From contig NZ_CP107935.1 in assembly GCF_036038375.1 (NCBI RefSeq), forward strand, positions 1,178,001 to 1,242,000: a stretch of DNA of 64,000 nt, given 5' to 3'. Positions 54,315 through 63,018 of this stretch are shown piece by piece. Every line of letters starts with the position of its first letter. Position 1 is the stretch's first letter. The notes under the pieces are model-generated. The model did not search any database. It was not told the DNA's origin and was given only the letters and a program-made list of their open reading frames with translations. The position numbers and the translations under genes were made by a program. The stretch is from Streptomyces sp. NBC_00414. GTDB lineage: Bacteria > Actinomycetota > Actinomycetes > Streptomycetales > Streptomycetaceae.

Positions 54315-55511
54315 TCATGTGGGGGACTTCTCGCCGTCGTCGACCGGGGAAGCGGTACGGCTCTCGCGGGCCGCCGCGACGATCGGCGACGTACGCAGCG
54401 CGGCCGATACACCCACGGGAGCGGTGCGCACCGCGCTGATCTCGGAGTGGTCGGGCAGGGCACCGGAGCCGACGGGCAGGCCCCGGTCGGCCGACCGGAC
54501 CGCGGCGGCGACCATCGCCGCCTGTCCGATCCGGGCGGCCTCGTCGTCGGCGTGACCCGCGGCGACCGCCGCGGCCCTCGCCCGTGTACGGACCCCGATG
54601 TCGAACCACGGTGCCACGAGGCTCAGTCCGTCCTGGATGCCCGCCTCGCGCTGGGTGAGGCGGACCTGGGGCGACGAGTACCACGGGACGGGCCCGGCGA
54701 GCGGCGTCCGGGGTGAGGCGCCCCCGAGTTCGCGCCACAGCGGGCGGAGCTTGCGGTAGGTCCTCGCCGCCCGCCAGTTCCAGACCACCCAGGGGCCCAC
54801 GAGGGGCAGCAGGAATCCGACGGTGGCGCAGGGCGCGGACATCGCGGAGAGGAGCGGCGCCAGGGTCGTACTGAGGGATCCCCAGTCCTGGCCCGCCCAA
54901 CGTGCCGCCACCGCGGCCAGTTTGAGACCGCTGAAGGCGAGGTTCAGCAGCCAGCCGAGGACGAGGATCCACAGTCCGGCCCGCAGCCACCCGCTGACCT
55001 GGAGCGCCCAGCGCCAGCACAGCACCGTGGTGACGAGCGCGGCGGTCATGTGGGCGACCAGGTACAGCACGATCATCTCGCGGATGAACGGGGTCGTCGC
55101 GTAGTAGGTGTCGAAGTCGGTGTGGCGGTCCACCGGGGCGTCACCGAGCGCGAAGAGGACGACCAGCGCGACGACGACCAGGGCGTACCCGGCCTGCCAG
55201 CGCCGCGAGACACTGCGCACGTACGCCGGAGGGCCCCCGCGCCAGTGGACGATGAGCAGCAGGCAGGCGGCGCTGAAGGCGCTGATGATGCCGTACACCA
55301 GCGGGCTGGAGAAGTTGGCCGTGCCGGTGGCCTCGTTGACGGCGGTGATCGTGGGAGGAGCGGCGAAGAAGAAGCCCGCGCCGCCGAGAGCGATCACGAG
55401 GCAGACGGACCGGACGAGCGGGTCGCGCCAGTCCTTCACCAGGCCCGGCAGTTTGACGGCCAGGCCCAGCAGCGTGGCGACGGCCGGTATGTAGTAGTCG
55501 GAGGAGTCCAC
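54315..55511 (-). CDS. MAB_1171c-type integral membrane protein, paralog 2
   Basis: A 398-aa protein with the same seven-helix core and motifs as the neighbour, but a different, Ala/Arg/Ser-rich C-terminus. GTG 55511 lies 3 nt after the protease stop, so translation is coupled. Duplication is clear from shared order and spacing of motifs. Confidence 0.8.
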   Translation of the reverse strand: MDSSDYYIPAVATLLGLAVKLPGLVKDWRDPLVRSVCLVIALGGAGFFFAAPPTITAVNEATGTANFSSPLVYGIISAFSAACLLLIVHWRGGPPAYVRSVSRRWQAGYALVVVALVVLFALGDAPVDRHTDFDTYYATTPFIREMIVLYLVAHMTAALVTTVLCWRWALQVSGWLRAGLWILVLGWLLNLAFSGLKLAAVAARWAGQDWGSLSTTLAPLLSAMSAPCATVGFLLPLVGPWVVWNWRAARTYRKLRPLWRELGGASPRTPLAGPVPWYSSPQVRLTQREAGIQDGLSLVAPWFDIGVRTRARAAAVAAGHADDEAARIGQAAMVAAAVRSADRGLPVGSGALPDHSEISAVRTAPVGVSAALRTSPIVAAARESRTASPVDDGEKSPT

Positions 55512-55514
55512 CGC

Positions 55515-56054
55515 TCAGACCTGTGGCCTGCGCTGTCCCAGGGACGCACCGATACGGCCGGCGATCCGGCCGCGGTCCATGGCCGCGCTGCCGGGCTCGC
55601 CCTCCAGCCAGACGCGGAGGCGGGTGACCGCCAGCAGTCCGAATCTCTCGGCGTCCGCCTCCTCGCGCCGGTCGAACTCGGTGCGGGCGGCCACCTTGCG
55701 TACGGGCTCCTGGAGTTCGGGGAGTTCGGTGCCGGTCGAGACCAGGCGGGCCGCCACCGCCTTGCCCACGACGTGGTTGCCGCAGTCCCCCTTGAGCATG
55801 TGCCACACCTCGTGGAAGAAGATCGCCAACTGGTGCAGGGACGTCGCCCGCTTGTCCACCACGATGAGATCGTAGGCGGGGAGGTCGAGCCACAGTCCGC
55901 TCGCGGTCCGGTGCGGGAACTCCTCCTTCACGAGCCGGACCTCGCGGCCCCTCAGCTCGCTCACCTTCGTGATCAGCGCGGCGAACAGCAGGTCGGGATC
56001 CGTGGGCACGGGCAGCGTCAGCCCGTCGACCAGCTGACCGATCAGATTCCGCAT
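55515..56054 (-). CDS. ImmA/IrrE-family metallopeptidase
   Basis: A 179-aa zinc peptidase with HEVWH (81-85) as HExxH in FFHEVWHMLKGD. ImmA cleaves the ImmR repressor and IrrE/PprI the DdrO repressor, so relatives commonly relieve XRE repressors. No XRE gene was found upstream. ATG 56054 by homology (weak ribosome site). First gene of the leftward cluster: protease, two MAB_1171c paralogs and flavoprotein. Confidence 0.85.
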   Translation of the reverse strand: MRNLIGQLVDGLTLPVPTDPDLLFAALITKVSELRGREVRLVKEEFPHRTASGLWLDLPAYDLIVVDKRATSLHQLAIFFHEVWHMLKGDCGNHVVGKAVAARLVSTGTELPELQEPVRKVAARTEFDRREEADAERFGLLAVTRLRVWLEGEPGSAAMDRGRIAGRIGASLGQRRPQV

Positions 56055-56675
56055 CTCTCTGGCTTTGCCTGTGCGCACCGCTCTCCCCGCGAACCTCAGC
56101 ACGGGCACCGTCGCACGGCGTCCGCCGAATCCCACCCTGCCTGCCGTACATCCGGTCGAAGGCCTTCGGCGGTCGTGCGTGAGCCGGGCCCGGGGCGACG
56201 CCCTCGGTCCTGACCACCGGCACGGGCTTCAGCGCGCCCAACTCGGTAGGCAAATATGTCAAACGTGAGCCGTATCGGCCACACCGGACCGGAAGAAATG
56301 CCCGGAAGGAAGCGATCTGAAATACCGAACAAACGCGACATGCACTGGTCTGGTCCTGGCGCATCCGTTGCGCTCACATCGCCCTCCTGTCCGGCAGCGG
56401 GGCGTCCGCCGGTGGCCGTGCCCGCCCGGCCGCCGGGCACGGCCACCCGACGCGGCCGGCGTCCTGCCTGCGTACAGGGGGTGTTCTCCGGCTCGGTGCG
56501 ATGCGTGGCGAGAGCTGTCCGTTCCCCCGGCGCTGTGGAGTCCACGCTTCTCCGCCCTTCAGGAAGGTCTTGATCCAGTCACTCATCGCAGCGTGTGCCG
56601 CAGCTCACGGAGCGCGTCGCCCCTCGCACGGAACAAGCGGGAGCGGTCGGCCGTTCTTCTGTACGTGGCTGCGGA

Positions 56676-56820
56676 GGGGACAGTGTCCCCGGGCCTCACC
56701 CAAAGCCCATGGGGAAGATCGTTCGGCTGAAGCCCCATGGAGCCATTCGCCGAGAGGCGACCGCCCTCCGCAGACACCGCACACGGCCCCGGCTGGTCTC
56801 CCCCGTCCAGCCGGGGCTTT
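56676..56820 (+). ncRNA. Possible non-coding RNA
   Basis: A rightward segment beginning at the perfect palindrome GGGGACAGTGTCCCC and ending at a 10-bp hairpin (56787-56816) followed by CTTTCC, containing further inverted repeats (CCATGGGG/CCCCATGG) and no convincing reading frame. Only structure supports it. Confidence 0.25.
56787..56820 (+). terminator. Rightward terminator hairpin
   Basis: CCCCGGCTGG/CCAGCCGGGG with 10-nt loop, followed by CTTTCC. No rightward gene is seen upstream, so it supports an unannotated transcript. Confidence 0.55.
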
Positions 56821-56832
56821 CCGCTGCTCACG

Positions 56833-56880
56833 CACGGAGGGCGGCCGAGCCTGCCTGCGCAGGTCCGACCGCCCTCCGTG
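56833..56880 (-). terminator. Terminator of the DUF1996 gene
   Basis: A 14-bp stem (56833-56846 with 56867-56880, one G-U pair, 20-nt loop), 17 nt past the stop at 56898 on the minus strand. Confidence 0.75.
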
Positions 56881-56897
56881 GTGTTGGAGCGGTGCCG

Positions 56898-59042
56898 TTA
56901 CCTCGACCTGCTGCTGATACGGCGCAGGAGTACGAAGCCCGCGATCACCAGCAGTCCGCCGGCCGCGGCCGGCCACAGGCTCGTGCCGGTCTCCGCGAGT
57001 CCGCCCGTGACCGTCTGCGGTTCGGCCACTCCGCCCGCGTCCGAGGGTTCGGGGCCGGGCACGGCACTGCCGGCGTCCGCGCCGCCCGTCGAACCGGCAT
57101 CGTCGCTCCGGGTCGCCGACGGTGACGTGGCGGCCTTCGGCGCCGCTTCGTCCTTGTCGCCGCCCTTGCCCTTGTCCGCGCCGCCCGCGGCTTCGGTCGC
57201 CTCGGTATTGCCGGCCGAGGGCTTCGCGGTGTTCTCGCCACCGTTGTCCGCGGGGGTCTCGCTCTGACCGTTGTCCCCGGGCTCGTCGTCGCCCGGCTGC
57301 TCGGTCCCCGGCTGCTCGGTCCCGGGCTGCTCGGTGCCCGGCTCGTCGTCGCCCGGCTGCTCGTTGCCCTCGGTCGGGTCCGGAGAAGCCGTCGGCGGGT
57401 CGGTCGGCTCCTCGCCGCCACCGCCGTTGCCGCCGCCGCCGTTGTTGCCGCCGTTACCGCCGCCGCCATTGCCGCCGCCGCCGTTGCCGCCGTCGTCCGG
57501 GCCGTCGCACTTACGGCCTTCGTTGATGCAGTCCACCATGTCGCCCATCAGCGCCTCGTCGAAGACGTTGATGAAGTCGCCGTGGTCGGTGACCGGCTTG
57601 TGGAGCTGCTCGGGGAAGGAGTCGACCGCGAAGAACGGCTTGGCCTTGCCGCCATCGGCCACGCTGGGCGCGTCGACGTCGTAGACGATGCGCTGCACCA
57701 GCTGCGGGATGGCCTTGAAGTCGTTCGCGCAGCTGCCGTCGGCGGCTGCGAACGCCACATGGGTACGGTGGTTGGCGCTGTCGATGTTCCGGCCGTCCCA
57801 GCAGCTCTGGAACTTGAAGGTGCGGACCACGTCACTGCCCTGGGGGCAGAGCGGGTACTTGTCCTTCAGCTGCCGGTCCTCGAAGCCGGTGCAGCTCCAC
57901 GACGCGTTGGCGTTGGTCGGGCCGTTGACGAACGCCTTGGCGTCACCGGTGATGATGCGCAGCAGCTTCGGCATGGCCGTGACCTCGCCGCGCGGGCTGC
58001 CCTGGAAGGTCATCGTGGCCGCCTTGGGCCTGATGATCTTGCCGGCGTTGCCCTCGATGCCACCGCCCGGAGAGGCGGCGTCCTTCTCGTCGGCGCCGTT
58101 CTGCAGGCGCAGCACGGGCCAGAAGTACGAGGACTTGTCGCCCTCGTCCTCACAGGAGGTCTCGGCGTTCGCCAGGTCCTCGTCGCTCGCGAAGGCGTCG
58201 TTGGACTGGTTGCCGACGTAGTCGTGGAAGTGGTGGGCGCCGTTGCTGACACCGGGAGCCACGATGACGTTGTCGGAGTTGAACAGCCCGTTCTCGTTCA
58301 CACCGCACTTGGTGGTGAAGGAGCCCTTGGAGGCGTTGCCCTGGGCGGCCGGCTTCGACACGTTGGGCTGGACGGTGGAGATGTCCACGAAGTCCGCTGC
58401 CACGGGGCCGTTCCCGGCCTGGCCGCCGTTGCCGGGAGGCTGCTCGCCCTGCCCCTGCCCGGCGCCCTGGTCCTGGTCCTGACCGGCACCCTGGTCCTGA
58501 CCGGCGCCGTCATCGGCGTTGTCGCCCTGACCGTCGCCGTTCTGTTCGCCGTCCTGCCCGTTCTCCGGCTCGTCCTGGTTGCCGGAGGCGCGGAGTATGC
58601 AGGGCGCGAAGGCGTCCAGCCCCTCGGGGCGGTCACCCACGGCGTCGACGGCCGCCACGATCCGCTCGATCGTCGCCGCTCGCTTGTCCTTGAGCGGGTT
58701 CATGATCGAGTTGTTGGCGAAGGCGGCGTCCTGCTTGATCGCGTCCGCGGAACTCTGCAGCCGCTGATAGGCCTCGGCGATCTGCTTGTCCAGGAGGGCG
58801 AGTTCCTTGTCGACCTCCGTCTTGGCCCCTTCCGGAACCGCCGCCAGCTCACTGCCGACATCCGGGCAGTCGATCGTGGCGGCGCCCGAGGCAAGGACCT
58901 GGTCGGTCTGGCCCGAGGTGCTCTCGGAGGCCGTGGCGTAGACGTTCGCCGCTACCAGCCCACCTCCTCCCAGCATCAGCGCGACCGCCCCGATGGTCGC
59001 GCGTCGTGCGCCTGTTGGGCGTCTGCGCGTGTTGCGTACCAA
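56898..59042 (-). CDS. LAETG-sorted surface protein with DUF1996 domain
   Basis: A 714-aa exported protein. Signal/membrane segment about 15-36; a helical stretch; a Gln/Asp/Gly-rich linker; a DUF1996 domain (about 230-490, with [11 protein letters not shown] and Cys pairs); a long Gly/Asn then Glu/Pro/Gly-rich repetitive stalk; and a C-terminal sorting signal LAETG (about 682-686), hydrophobic helix and basic tail. LAxTG is the class E sortase signal of Streptomyces (as in long chaplins), so it is cell-wall-anchored. TTG 59042 with AGGAG 7 nt upstream was chosen over an in-frame TTG 13 codons earlier. Confidence 0.88.
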   Translation of the reverse strand: MVRNTRRRPTGARRATIGAVALMLGGGGLVAANVYATASESTSGQTDQVLASGAATIDCPDVGSELAAVPEGAKTEVDKELALLDKQIAEAYQRLQSSADAIKQDAAFANNSIMNPLKDKRAATIERIVAAVDAVGDRPEGLDAFAPCILRASGNQDEPENGQDGEQNGDGQGDNADDGAGQDQGAGQDQDQGAGQGQGEQPPGNGGQAGNGPVAADFVDISTVQPNVSKPAAQGNASKGSFTTKCGVNENGLFNSDNVIVAPGVSNGAHHFHDYVGNQSNDAFASDEDLANAETSCEDEGDKSSYFWPVLRLQNGADEKDAASPGGGIEGNAGKIIRPKAATMTFQGSPRGEVTAMPKLLRIITGDAKAFVNGPTNANASWSCTGFEDRQLKDKYPLCPQGSDVVRTFKFQSCWDGRNIDSANHRTHVAFAAADGSCANDFKAIPQLVQRIVYDVDAPSVADGGKAKPFFAVDSFPEQLHKPVTDHGDFINVFDEALMGDMVDCINEGRKCDGPDDGGNGGGGNGGGGNGGNNGGGGNGGGGEEPTDPPTASPDPTEGNEQPGDDEPGTEQPGTEQPGTEQPGDDEPGDNGQSETPADNGGENTAKPSAGNTEATEAAGGADKGKGGDKDEAAPKAATSPSATRSDDAGSTGGADAGSAVPGPEPSDAGGVAEPQTVTGGLAETGTSLWPAAAGGLLVIAGFVLLRRISSRSR

Positions 59043-59368
59043 GGATCTACTCCTACGCTTCGTTGCCGACCGGCATGGCAATCCCCCGCCTCATACGGAG
59101 ATGAAGCCCCGAGTGTTCAGAGACAACTCGGATTCATAGAAACCTCTCATGAACCAGACGTTTGCGAGACCCGTGTCCGGGCAATCACGTTTTCCTGCGG
59201 TCTGGTTGGGGAAGGGTGATCCGATGCGCTCTGCGAGGGCGGGAGTGAGTCCGTTTCCGCCGGTTTGCAACAAGCAAGTCGCGGGTCGGGGCCAGGATTT
59301 CGGCGGCGGCGGAACGAATTCGTCATCACCTTCCGCGGCGCACGCTCCTGTTGCGGCGGCGGCCGGAC
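59043..59368. other. Intergenic region, no gene seen
   Basis: About 325 bp between two leftward genes; it should carry the DUF1996 promoter, but I saw no convincing -10/-35 or structure. Confidence 0.4.
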
Positions 59369-59605
59369 CTAGGCCAGCGGCTCGGCGGAGGGTGGCAGGG
59401 GTGACTGGTAGCCGCCGCTGGCCAGCATCCGCACCTCGCCCGCCTGGCTGATCTCGGCACGCAGGATGCCGGTGGGGTCGCAGTAGACCGGACTGCCGCC
59501 GGGCCCGAGCGAGGTGGTGCGTTCCACGACCACCTCGTCCGTGGCGGCGTCGGCGCCCGATGGCCCATGGGTGAAGGTCAGCCGGTAACGGTCCGGGGTC
59601 TGCAT
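59369..59605 (-). CDS. DUF6296-like protein (78 aa)
   Basis: Small beta-rich protein: YRLTFTHGPSGADAATDEVVVER, GGSPVYCDPTGILRAEIS, GEVRMLASGG. Resembles the Streptomyces DUF6296 family. GGAGG 5 nt before ATG 59605 sets the start over a longer in-frame reading that runs through the tandem repeat. Function unknown. Confidence 0.7.
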   Translation of the reverse strand: MQTPDRYRLTFTHGPSGADAATDEVVVERTTSLGPGGSPVYCDPTGILRAEISQAGEVRMLASGGYQSPLPPSAEPLA

Positions 59606-59800
59606 GACGGCCTCCACGCACGCTCTTACCGCAAAAGTGGGCAGATGCATCCACTTCCATGATGCGGCCAGGTGGCACGGACGGCAGAGCGTGGCTGATC
59701 CCGGGTGATCGCGTCGGGCATCGGGCCGCACCGCACGGCCGCGCCCGACCGGCCGGCCGGTGCCGCCACCCCGGATCCGGTGCGATTCCGGTCCGCACCC

Positions 59801-59980
59801 GGTTCGGTTCCGGATCTGCGCCCAGCTCGGTTCCGGTCCGCGCCCGGTTCGGTTCCGGATCTGCGCCCAGCTCGGTTCCGGTCCGCACCCGGTTCGGTTC
59901 CGGATCTGCGCCCAGCTCGGTTCCGGTCCGCACCCGGTTCGGTTCCGGGCCTGCGCCCAGCTCGGTTCCGGTCCCCGCCC
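59801..59980 (+). repeat. Four tandem copies of a 45-bp unit
   Basis: Units at 59801-59845, 59846-59890, 59891-59935 and 59936-59980, near-identical, with partial units on each side. Each begins GGTTCGGTTCCGG and has an internal half-repeat. The period is a multiple of three and open in both directions, but no ribosome site or codon bias marks it as coding. It lies between the divergent DUF6296 and SpoIIE genes. Confidence 0.9.
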
Positions 59981-60138
59981 GGTTCGGTTGCGGCCCGTTT
60001 CCGGCCCGTGTCCGGCGCTTCCCTGCCCCACCTTCGGCCGGTTTCCGCCAAAGGTCTGAGCCACATGGGCCTGAGCTTCGTCCGTCACACCACGGGCGCC
60101 CCTCGCCTCCTGGCTCCCGGCAGTGTAGACATGAGCAT

Positions 60139-62940
60139 ATGGTCCGATTCTTGGGTCGATCCTGGGCCCGGTCGACCTCCCGCCTCAACGGCCTGCGCGC
60201 GCGCCGCAGACGTGACCGTCCCCGCCGAGCGCACGGGCAGCGGACACACCGGACGCCGCACCGGCCGCTCGGTCGGCAGGGGGCACAGACAGGCGGCTCC
60301 TCGCCCGGGTCCGCGGGGGTGCGGTCGGCGCTGAGCGGACGCAGCGTCGCGGGCCAGGTTTTCCTGCTGCAAGTGGTGATCGTGCTGCTGCTGGTCGTGG
60401 CCGCGGCGGTGGCGCTGGTCCTGCAGGTCCGCCACGACAGCACGGAGGAGGCGCGGAACCGCTCCCTGGCCGTCGCCGAGACGTTCGCCAACGCTCCGGG
60501 CACCCGCGAGGCGCTGAGCGCCCCCGATCCCACGGCCGTCCTCCAGCCGCGCGCCGAGGCGGCCCGCGTGGGGTCCAAGGTCGACTTCGTCGTGGTGATG
60601 AACACCGACGGTGTCCGCTACACCCACCCCAAGCCCGACCGGATCGGCAAGAAGTTCGTCGGGACCCTCGGCCCGGCGCTGGCCGGCAAGGCCTTCACCG
60701 AGGAGATCACGGGGACCATCGGACCGCTGGTGCAGGCCGTGGTGCCCGTCAAGGCGGACGACGGCAAGGTCGTCGGCCTGGTGTCGGCGGGCATCACGAC
60801 CGAGAACGTGGGAGGCGTCGGGGACCGGCAGATGCCCCTCCTGCTGACCGCCGCAGGCGCGGCCCTCGCGCTGGCCCTCGGGGGCACGGCCCTGGTGAGC
60901 CGACGGCTGATGCGCCAGACCCACGGTCTGGGACCGTTCGAGATGACCCGGATGTACGAGCACCACGACGCGGTGCTGCACGCCGTCCGGGAGGGAGTGC
61001 TCATCGTCGGCGGCGAGGGCCGGCTGCTGCTCGCGAACGACGAGGCACACCGCCTGCTGGACCTCCCGGAGGACGCCGAGGGCCGCCATGTCCTCGAACT
61101 CGGCCTGGACACGGGCACCGCCGAACTGCTGGCCTCGGGCCACGTCGTCACGGACGAGGTACGCCTGGTCGGTGACCGGCTGCTGGCCATCAACCAGCGG
61201 CCCACGGATCTCAAGGGCGGCCCGGCGGGCAGTGTCGCCACGCTCCGCGACTCGACCGAGCTGCGCGCGCTGTCGGGCAGGGCCGAGGTGGCCCGGGAAC
61301 ACCTCAAGCTCCTGTACGACGCCGGAGTGGGCATCGGCACGACCCTGGACGTGACCCGCACCGCCGAGGAACTGGCGGAGGTGGCCGTCCCGCGCTTCGC
61401 GGACTTCGCCACGGTGGATCTGGCCGAGGCCGTGCTGAGCGGCGAGGAGCCGGACGCGGGCACCTCCCTGCGCCGTACGGCGCTCAGCGGGATCCGCAAG
61501 GACGCGCCCCTGTACCCGGTGGGCGAGCGGATCGGATTCGTCGCCTCCACACCGCAGGCGCACAGCCTCGGCACCGGCGAGGCCGTGGTGGCTCCCGCGC
61601 TCAAGGAGGCGCACGGCTGGCTCGCCCAGGACCTGGAGCGCACCGCACAGGTCGTGGAGTACGGGATCCACTCGCTGATCACGGTCCCCCTGCGGGCGGG
61701 GCACCTCGTCATGGGTGTGGCGAACTTCTGGCGCTCCGAGAAGCCCGAGCCGTTCGACGACGAGGAGCTGGCCCTCGCCGAGGAGCTGGTCGCCCGGGCC
61801 GCGGTCTCCATCGACAACGCGCGCCGCTACACACGCGAGCACACCATGGCCGAGACCCTGCAGCGCAGTCTGCTCCCCCGCAACCTGCCCGAGCAGAGCG
61901 CCCTGGACATCGCCTACCGCTACCTTCCCGCCCAGGCGGGGGTGGGCGGCGACTGGTTCGACGTGCTGCCGCTGTCCGGCGCCCGGGTCGCCCTGGTGGT
62001 CGGCGACGTGGTGGGCCACGGCCTGCACGCGGCGGCCACCATGGGACGGCTGCGTACCGCGGTCCACAACTTCTCCTCGCTGGACCTGCCGCCGGACGAA
62101 CTGCTGGGGCTCCTGGACGAACTGGTCGGCCGTATCGACCAGGACGAGGCGACGGAGGACGGCAGCGCCGCGATCACCGGCGCCACCTGCCTGTACGCCG
62201 TCTACGACCCGACCACCCGGCAGTGCACCGTGGCCAGGGCCGGCCATCCGCCACCCGTGGTGATCCGCCCGGACGGCCAGGTCGACTTCCCCGAGGTGCC
62301 CGCCGGGCCGCCGCTCGGTCTGGGCGGTCTCCCCTTCGAGACGGCCGAGCTCAAGCTGGAGGAGGGCAGCAGGCTGGTCCTCTACACGGACGGGCTCGTC
62401 GAGGACCGGGAAAGGGACATCGACGTCGGCCTCGAACTCCTGCGGACCGCTCTCACCGGGGCCGACCGGTCCCCGGAGGACACCTGCCAGGCCGTCCTGG
62501 AGGCCCTGCTCCCGCCCCGCCCGAGCGACGACATCGCCCTGATCGTCGCGGGCACCCGCGCGCTCGGCGCCGACCGTATCGCCGAGTGGCGGGTGCCGTC
62601 CGACCCCGCGGCCGTCGGCGAGGTGCGCGCCTCGGTGACCCGGCAGCTGACGGAGTGGGGCCTGGACGAGATGGCGTTCACGACGGAGCTGATCCTCAGT
62701 GAGCTGGTCACCAACGCGATCCGGTACGGCAACGGCCCCATCGAGGTCCGTATGCTCCTCGACCGCAGTCTGATCTGCGAGGTCTTCGACGGCAGCAACA
62801 CCTCACCGCATCTGCGGTACGCGGCCACGACGGACGAGGGCGGACGTGGTCTGTTCCTCGTCGCCCAGCTCACCGACCGCTGGGGCACCCGCTACACACC
62901 CGCGGGCAAGGTCATCTGGACCGAACAGCCGCTCTCCTGA
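60139..62940 (+). CDS. Membrane SpoIIE-type phosphatase with Cache, PAS, GAF and RsbW-like domains
   Basis: A 933-aa multi-domain regulator. Transmembrane helix ~74-97, extracellular single-Cache sensor (about 98-230), transmembrane helix ~231-253, PAS (about 270-370), GAF (about 390-560), PP2C-type SpoIIE phosphatase (about 587-800, GGDWFDVLPL, DVVGHGLHAA) and a C-terminal HATPase_c_2 RsbW-like kinase domain (about 815-933, LSELVTNAIRYG). It would dephosphorylate and also phosphorylate an anti-anti-sigma factor in response to an external ligand. Start ATG 60139; GTG 60319 is possible. Confidence 0.9.
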   Translation: MVRFLGRSWARSTSRLNGLRARRRRDRPRRAHGQRTHRTPHRPLGRQGAQTGGSSPGSAGVRSALSGRSVAGQVFLLQVVIVLLLVVAAAVALVLQVRHDSTEEARNRSLAVAETFANAPGTREALSAPDPTAVLQPRAEAARVGSKVDFVVVMNTDGVRYTHPKPDRIGKKFVGTLGPALAGKAFTEEITGTIGPLVQAVVPVKADDGKVVGLVSAGITTENVGGVGDRQMPLLLTAAGAALALALGGTALVSRRLMRQTHGLGPFEMTRMYEHHDAVLHAVREGVLIVGGEGRLLLANDEAHRLLDLPEDAEGRHVLELGLDTGTAELLASGHVVTDEVRLVGDRLLAINQRPTDLKGGPAGSVATLRDSTELRALSGRAEVAREHLKLLYDAGVGIGTTLDVTRTAEELAEVAVPRFADFATVDLAEAVLSGEEPDAGTSLRRTALSGIRKDAPLYPVGERIGFVASTPQAHSLGTGEAVVAPALKEAHGWLAQDLERTAQVVEYGIHSLITVPLRAGHLVMGVANFWRSEKPEPFDDEELALAEELVARAAVSIDNARRYTREHTMAETLQRSLLPRNLPEQSALDIAYRYLPAQAGVGGDWFDVLPLSGARVALVVGDVVGHGLHAAATMGRLRTAVHNFSSLDLPPDELLGLLDELVGRIDQDEATEDGSAAITGATCLYAVYDPTTRQCTVARAGHPPPVVIRPDGQVDFPEVPAGPPLGLGGLPFETAELKLEEGSRLVLYTDGLVEDRERDIDVGLELLRTALTGADRSPEDTCQAVLEALLPPRPSDDIALIVAGTRALGADRIAEWRVPSDPAAVGEVRASVTRQLTEWGLDEMAFTTELILSELVTNAIRYGNGPIEVRMLLDRSLICEVFDGSNTSPHLRYAATTDEGGRGLFLVAQLTDRWGTRYTPAGKVIWTEQPLS

Positions 62941-63018
62941 GCCGAGTTCCCCCGGGGCCGAACGGGTGCTGGTGCCCGCCGTTCCCCGTCAGGCCTGCGC
63001 TCGCCGTTCCCTGTCCGG

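Larger units (their letters stand above)
56055..56897. other. Intergenic region with palindrome and hairpins
   Basis: About 840 bp without a recognisable gene. The left part (56230-56350) is A/T-rich and includes TTGACA-like sequence on the minus strand, a probable promoter of the protease cluster. The right part holds GGGGACA-G-TGTCCCC (56676-56690), an 8-bp repeat CCATGGGG/CCCCATGG and two terminator hairpins. Confidence 0.5.

Noticed and set aside
56096-56545. Leftward 149-codon open frame upstream of the ImmA/IrrE gene as the missing XRE repressor
   Set aside because: No HTH and no codon bias; composition of a chance frame.
59659-60138. In-frame upstream extension of the SpoIIE protein through the 45-bp repeats
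   Set aside because: No ribosome site, low-complexity Arg/Ser/Gly sequence, and the real domain order starts at the transmembrane helix after 60139.
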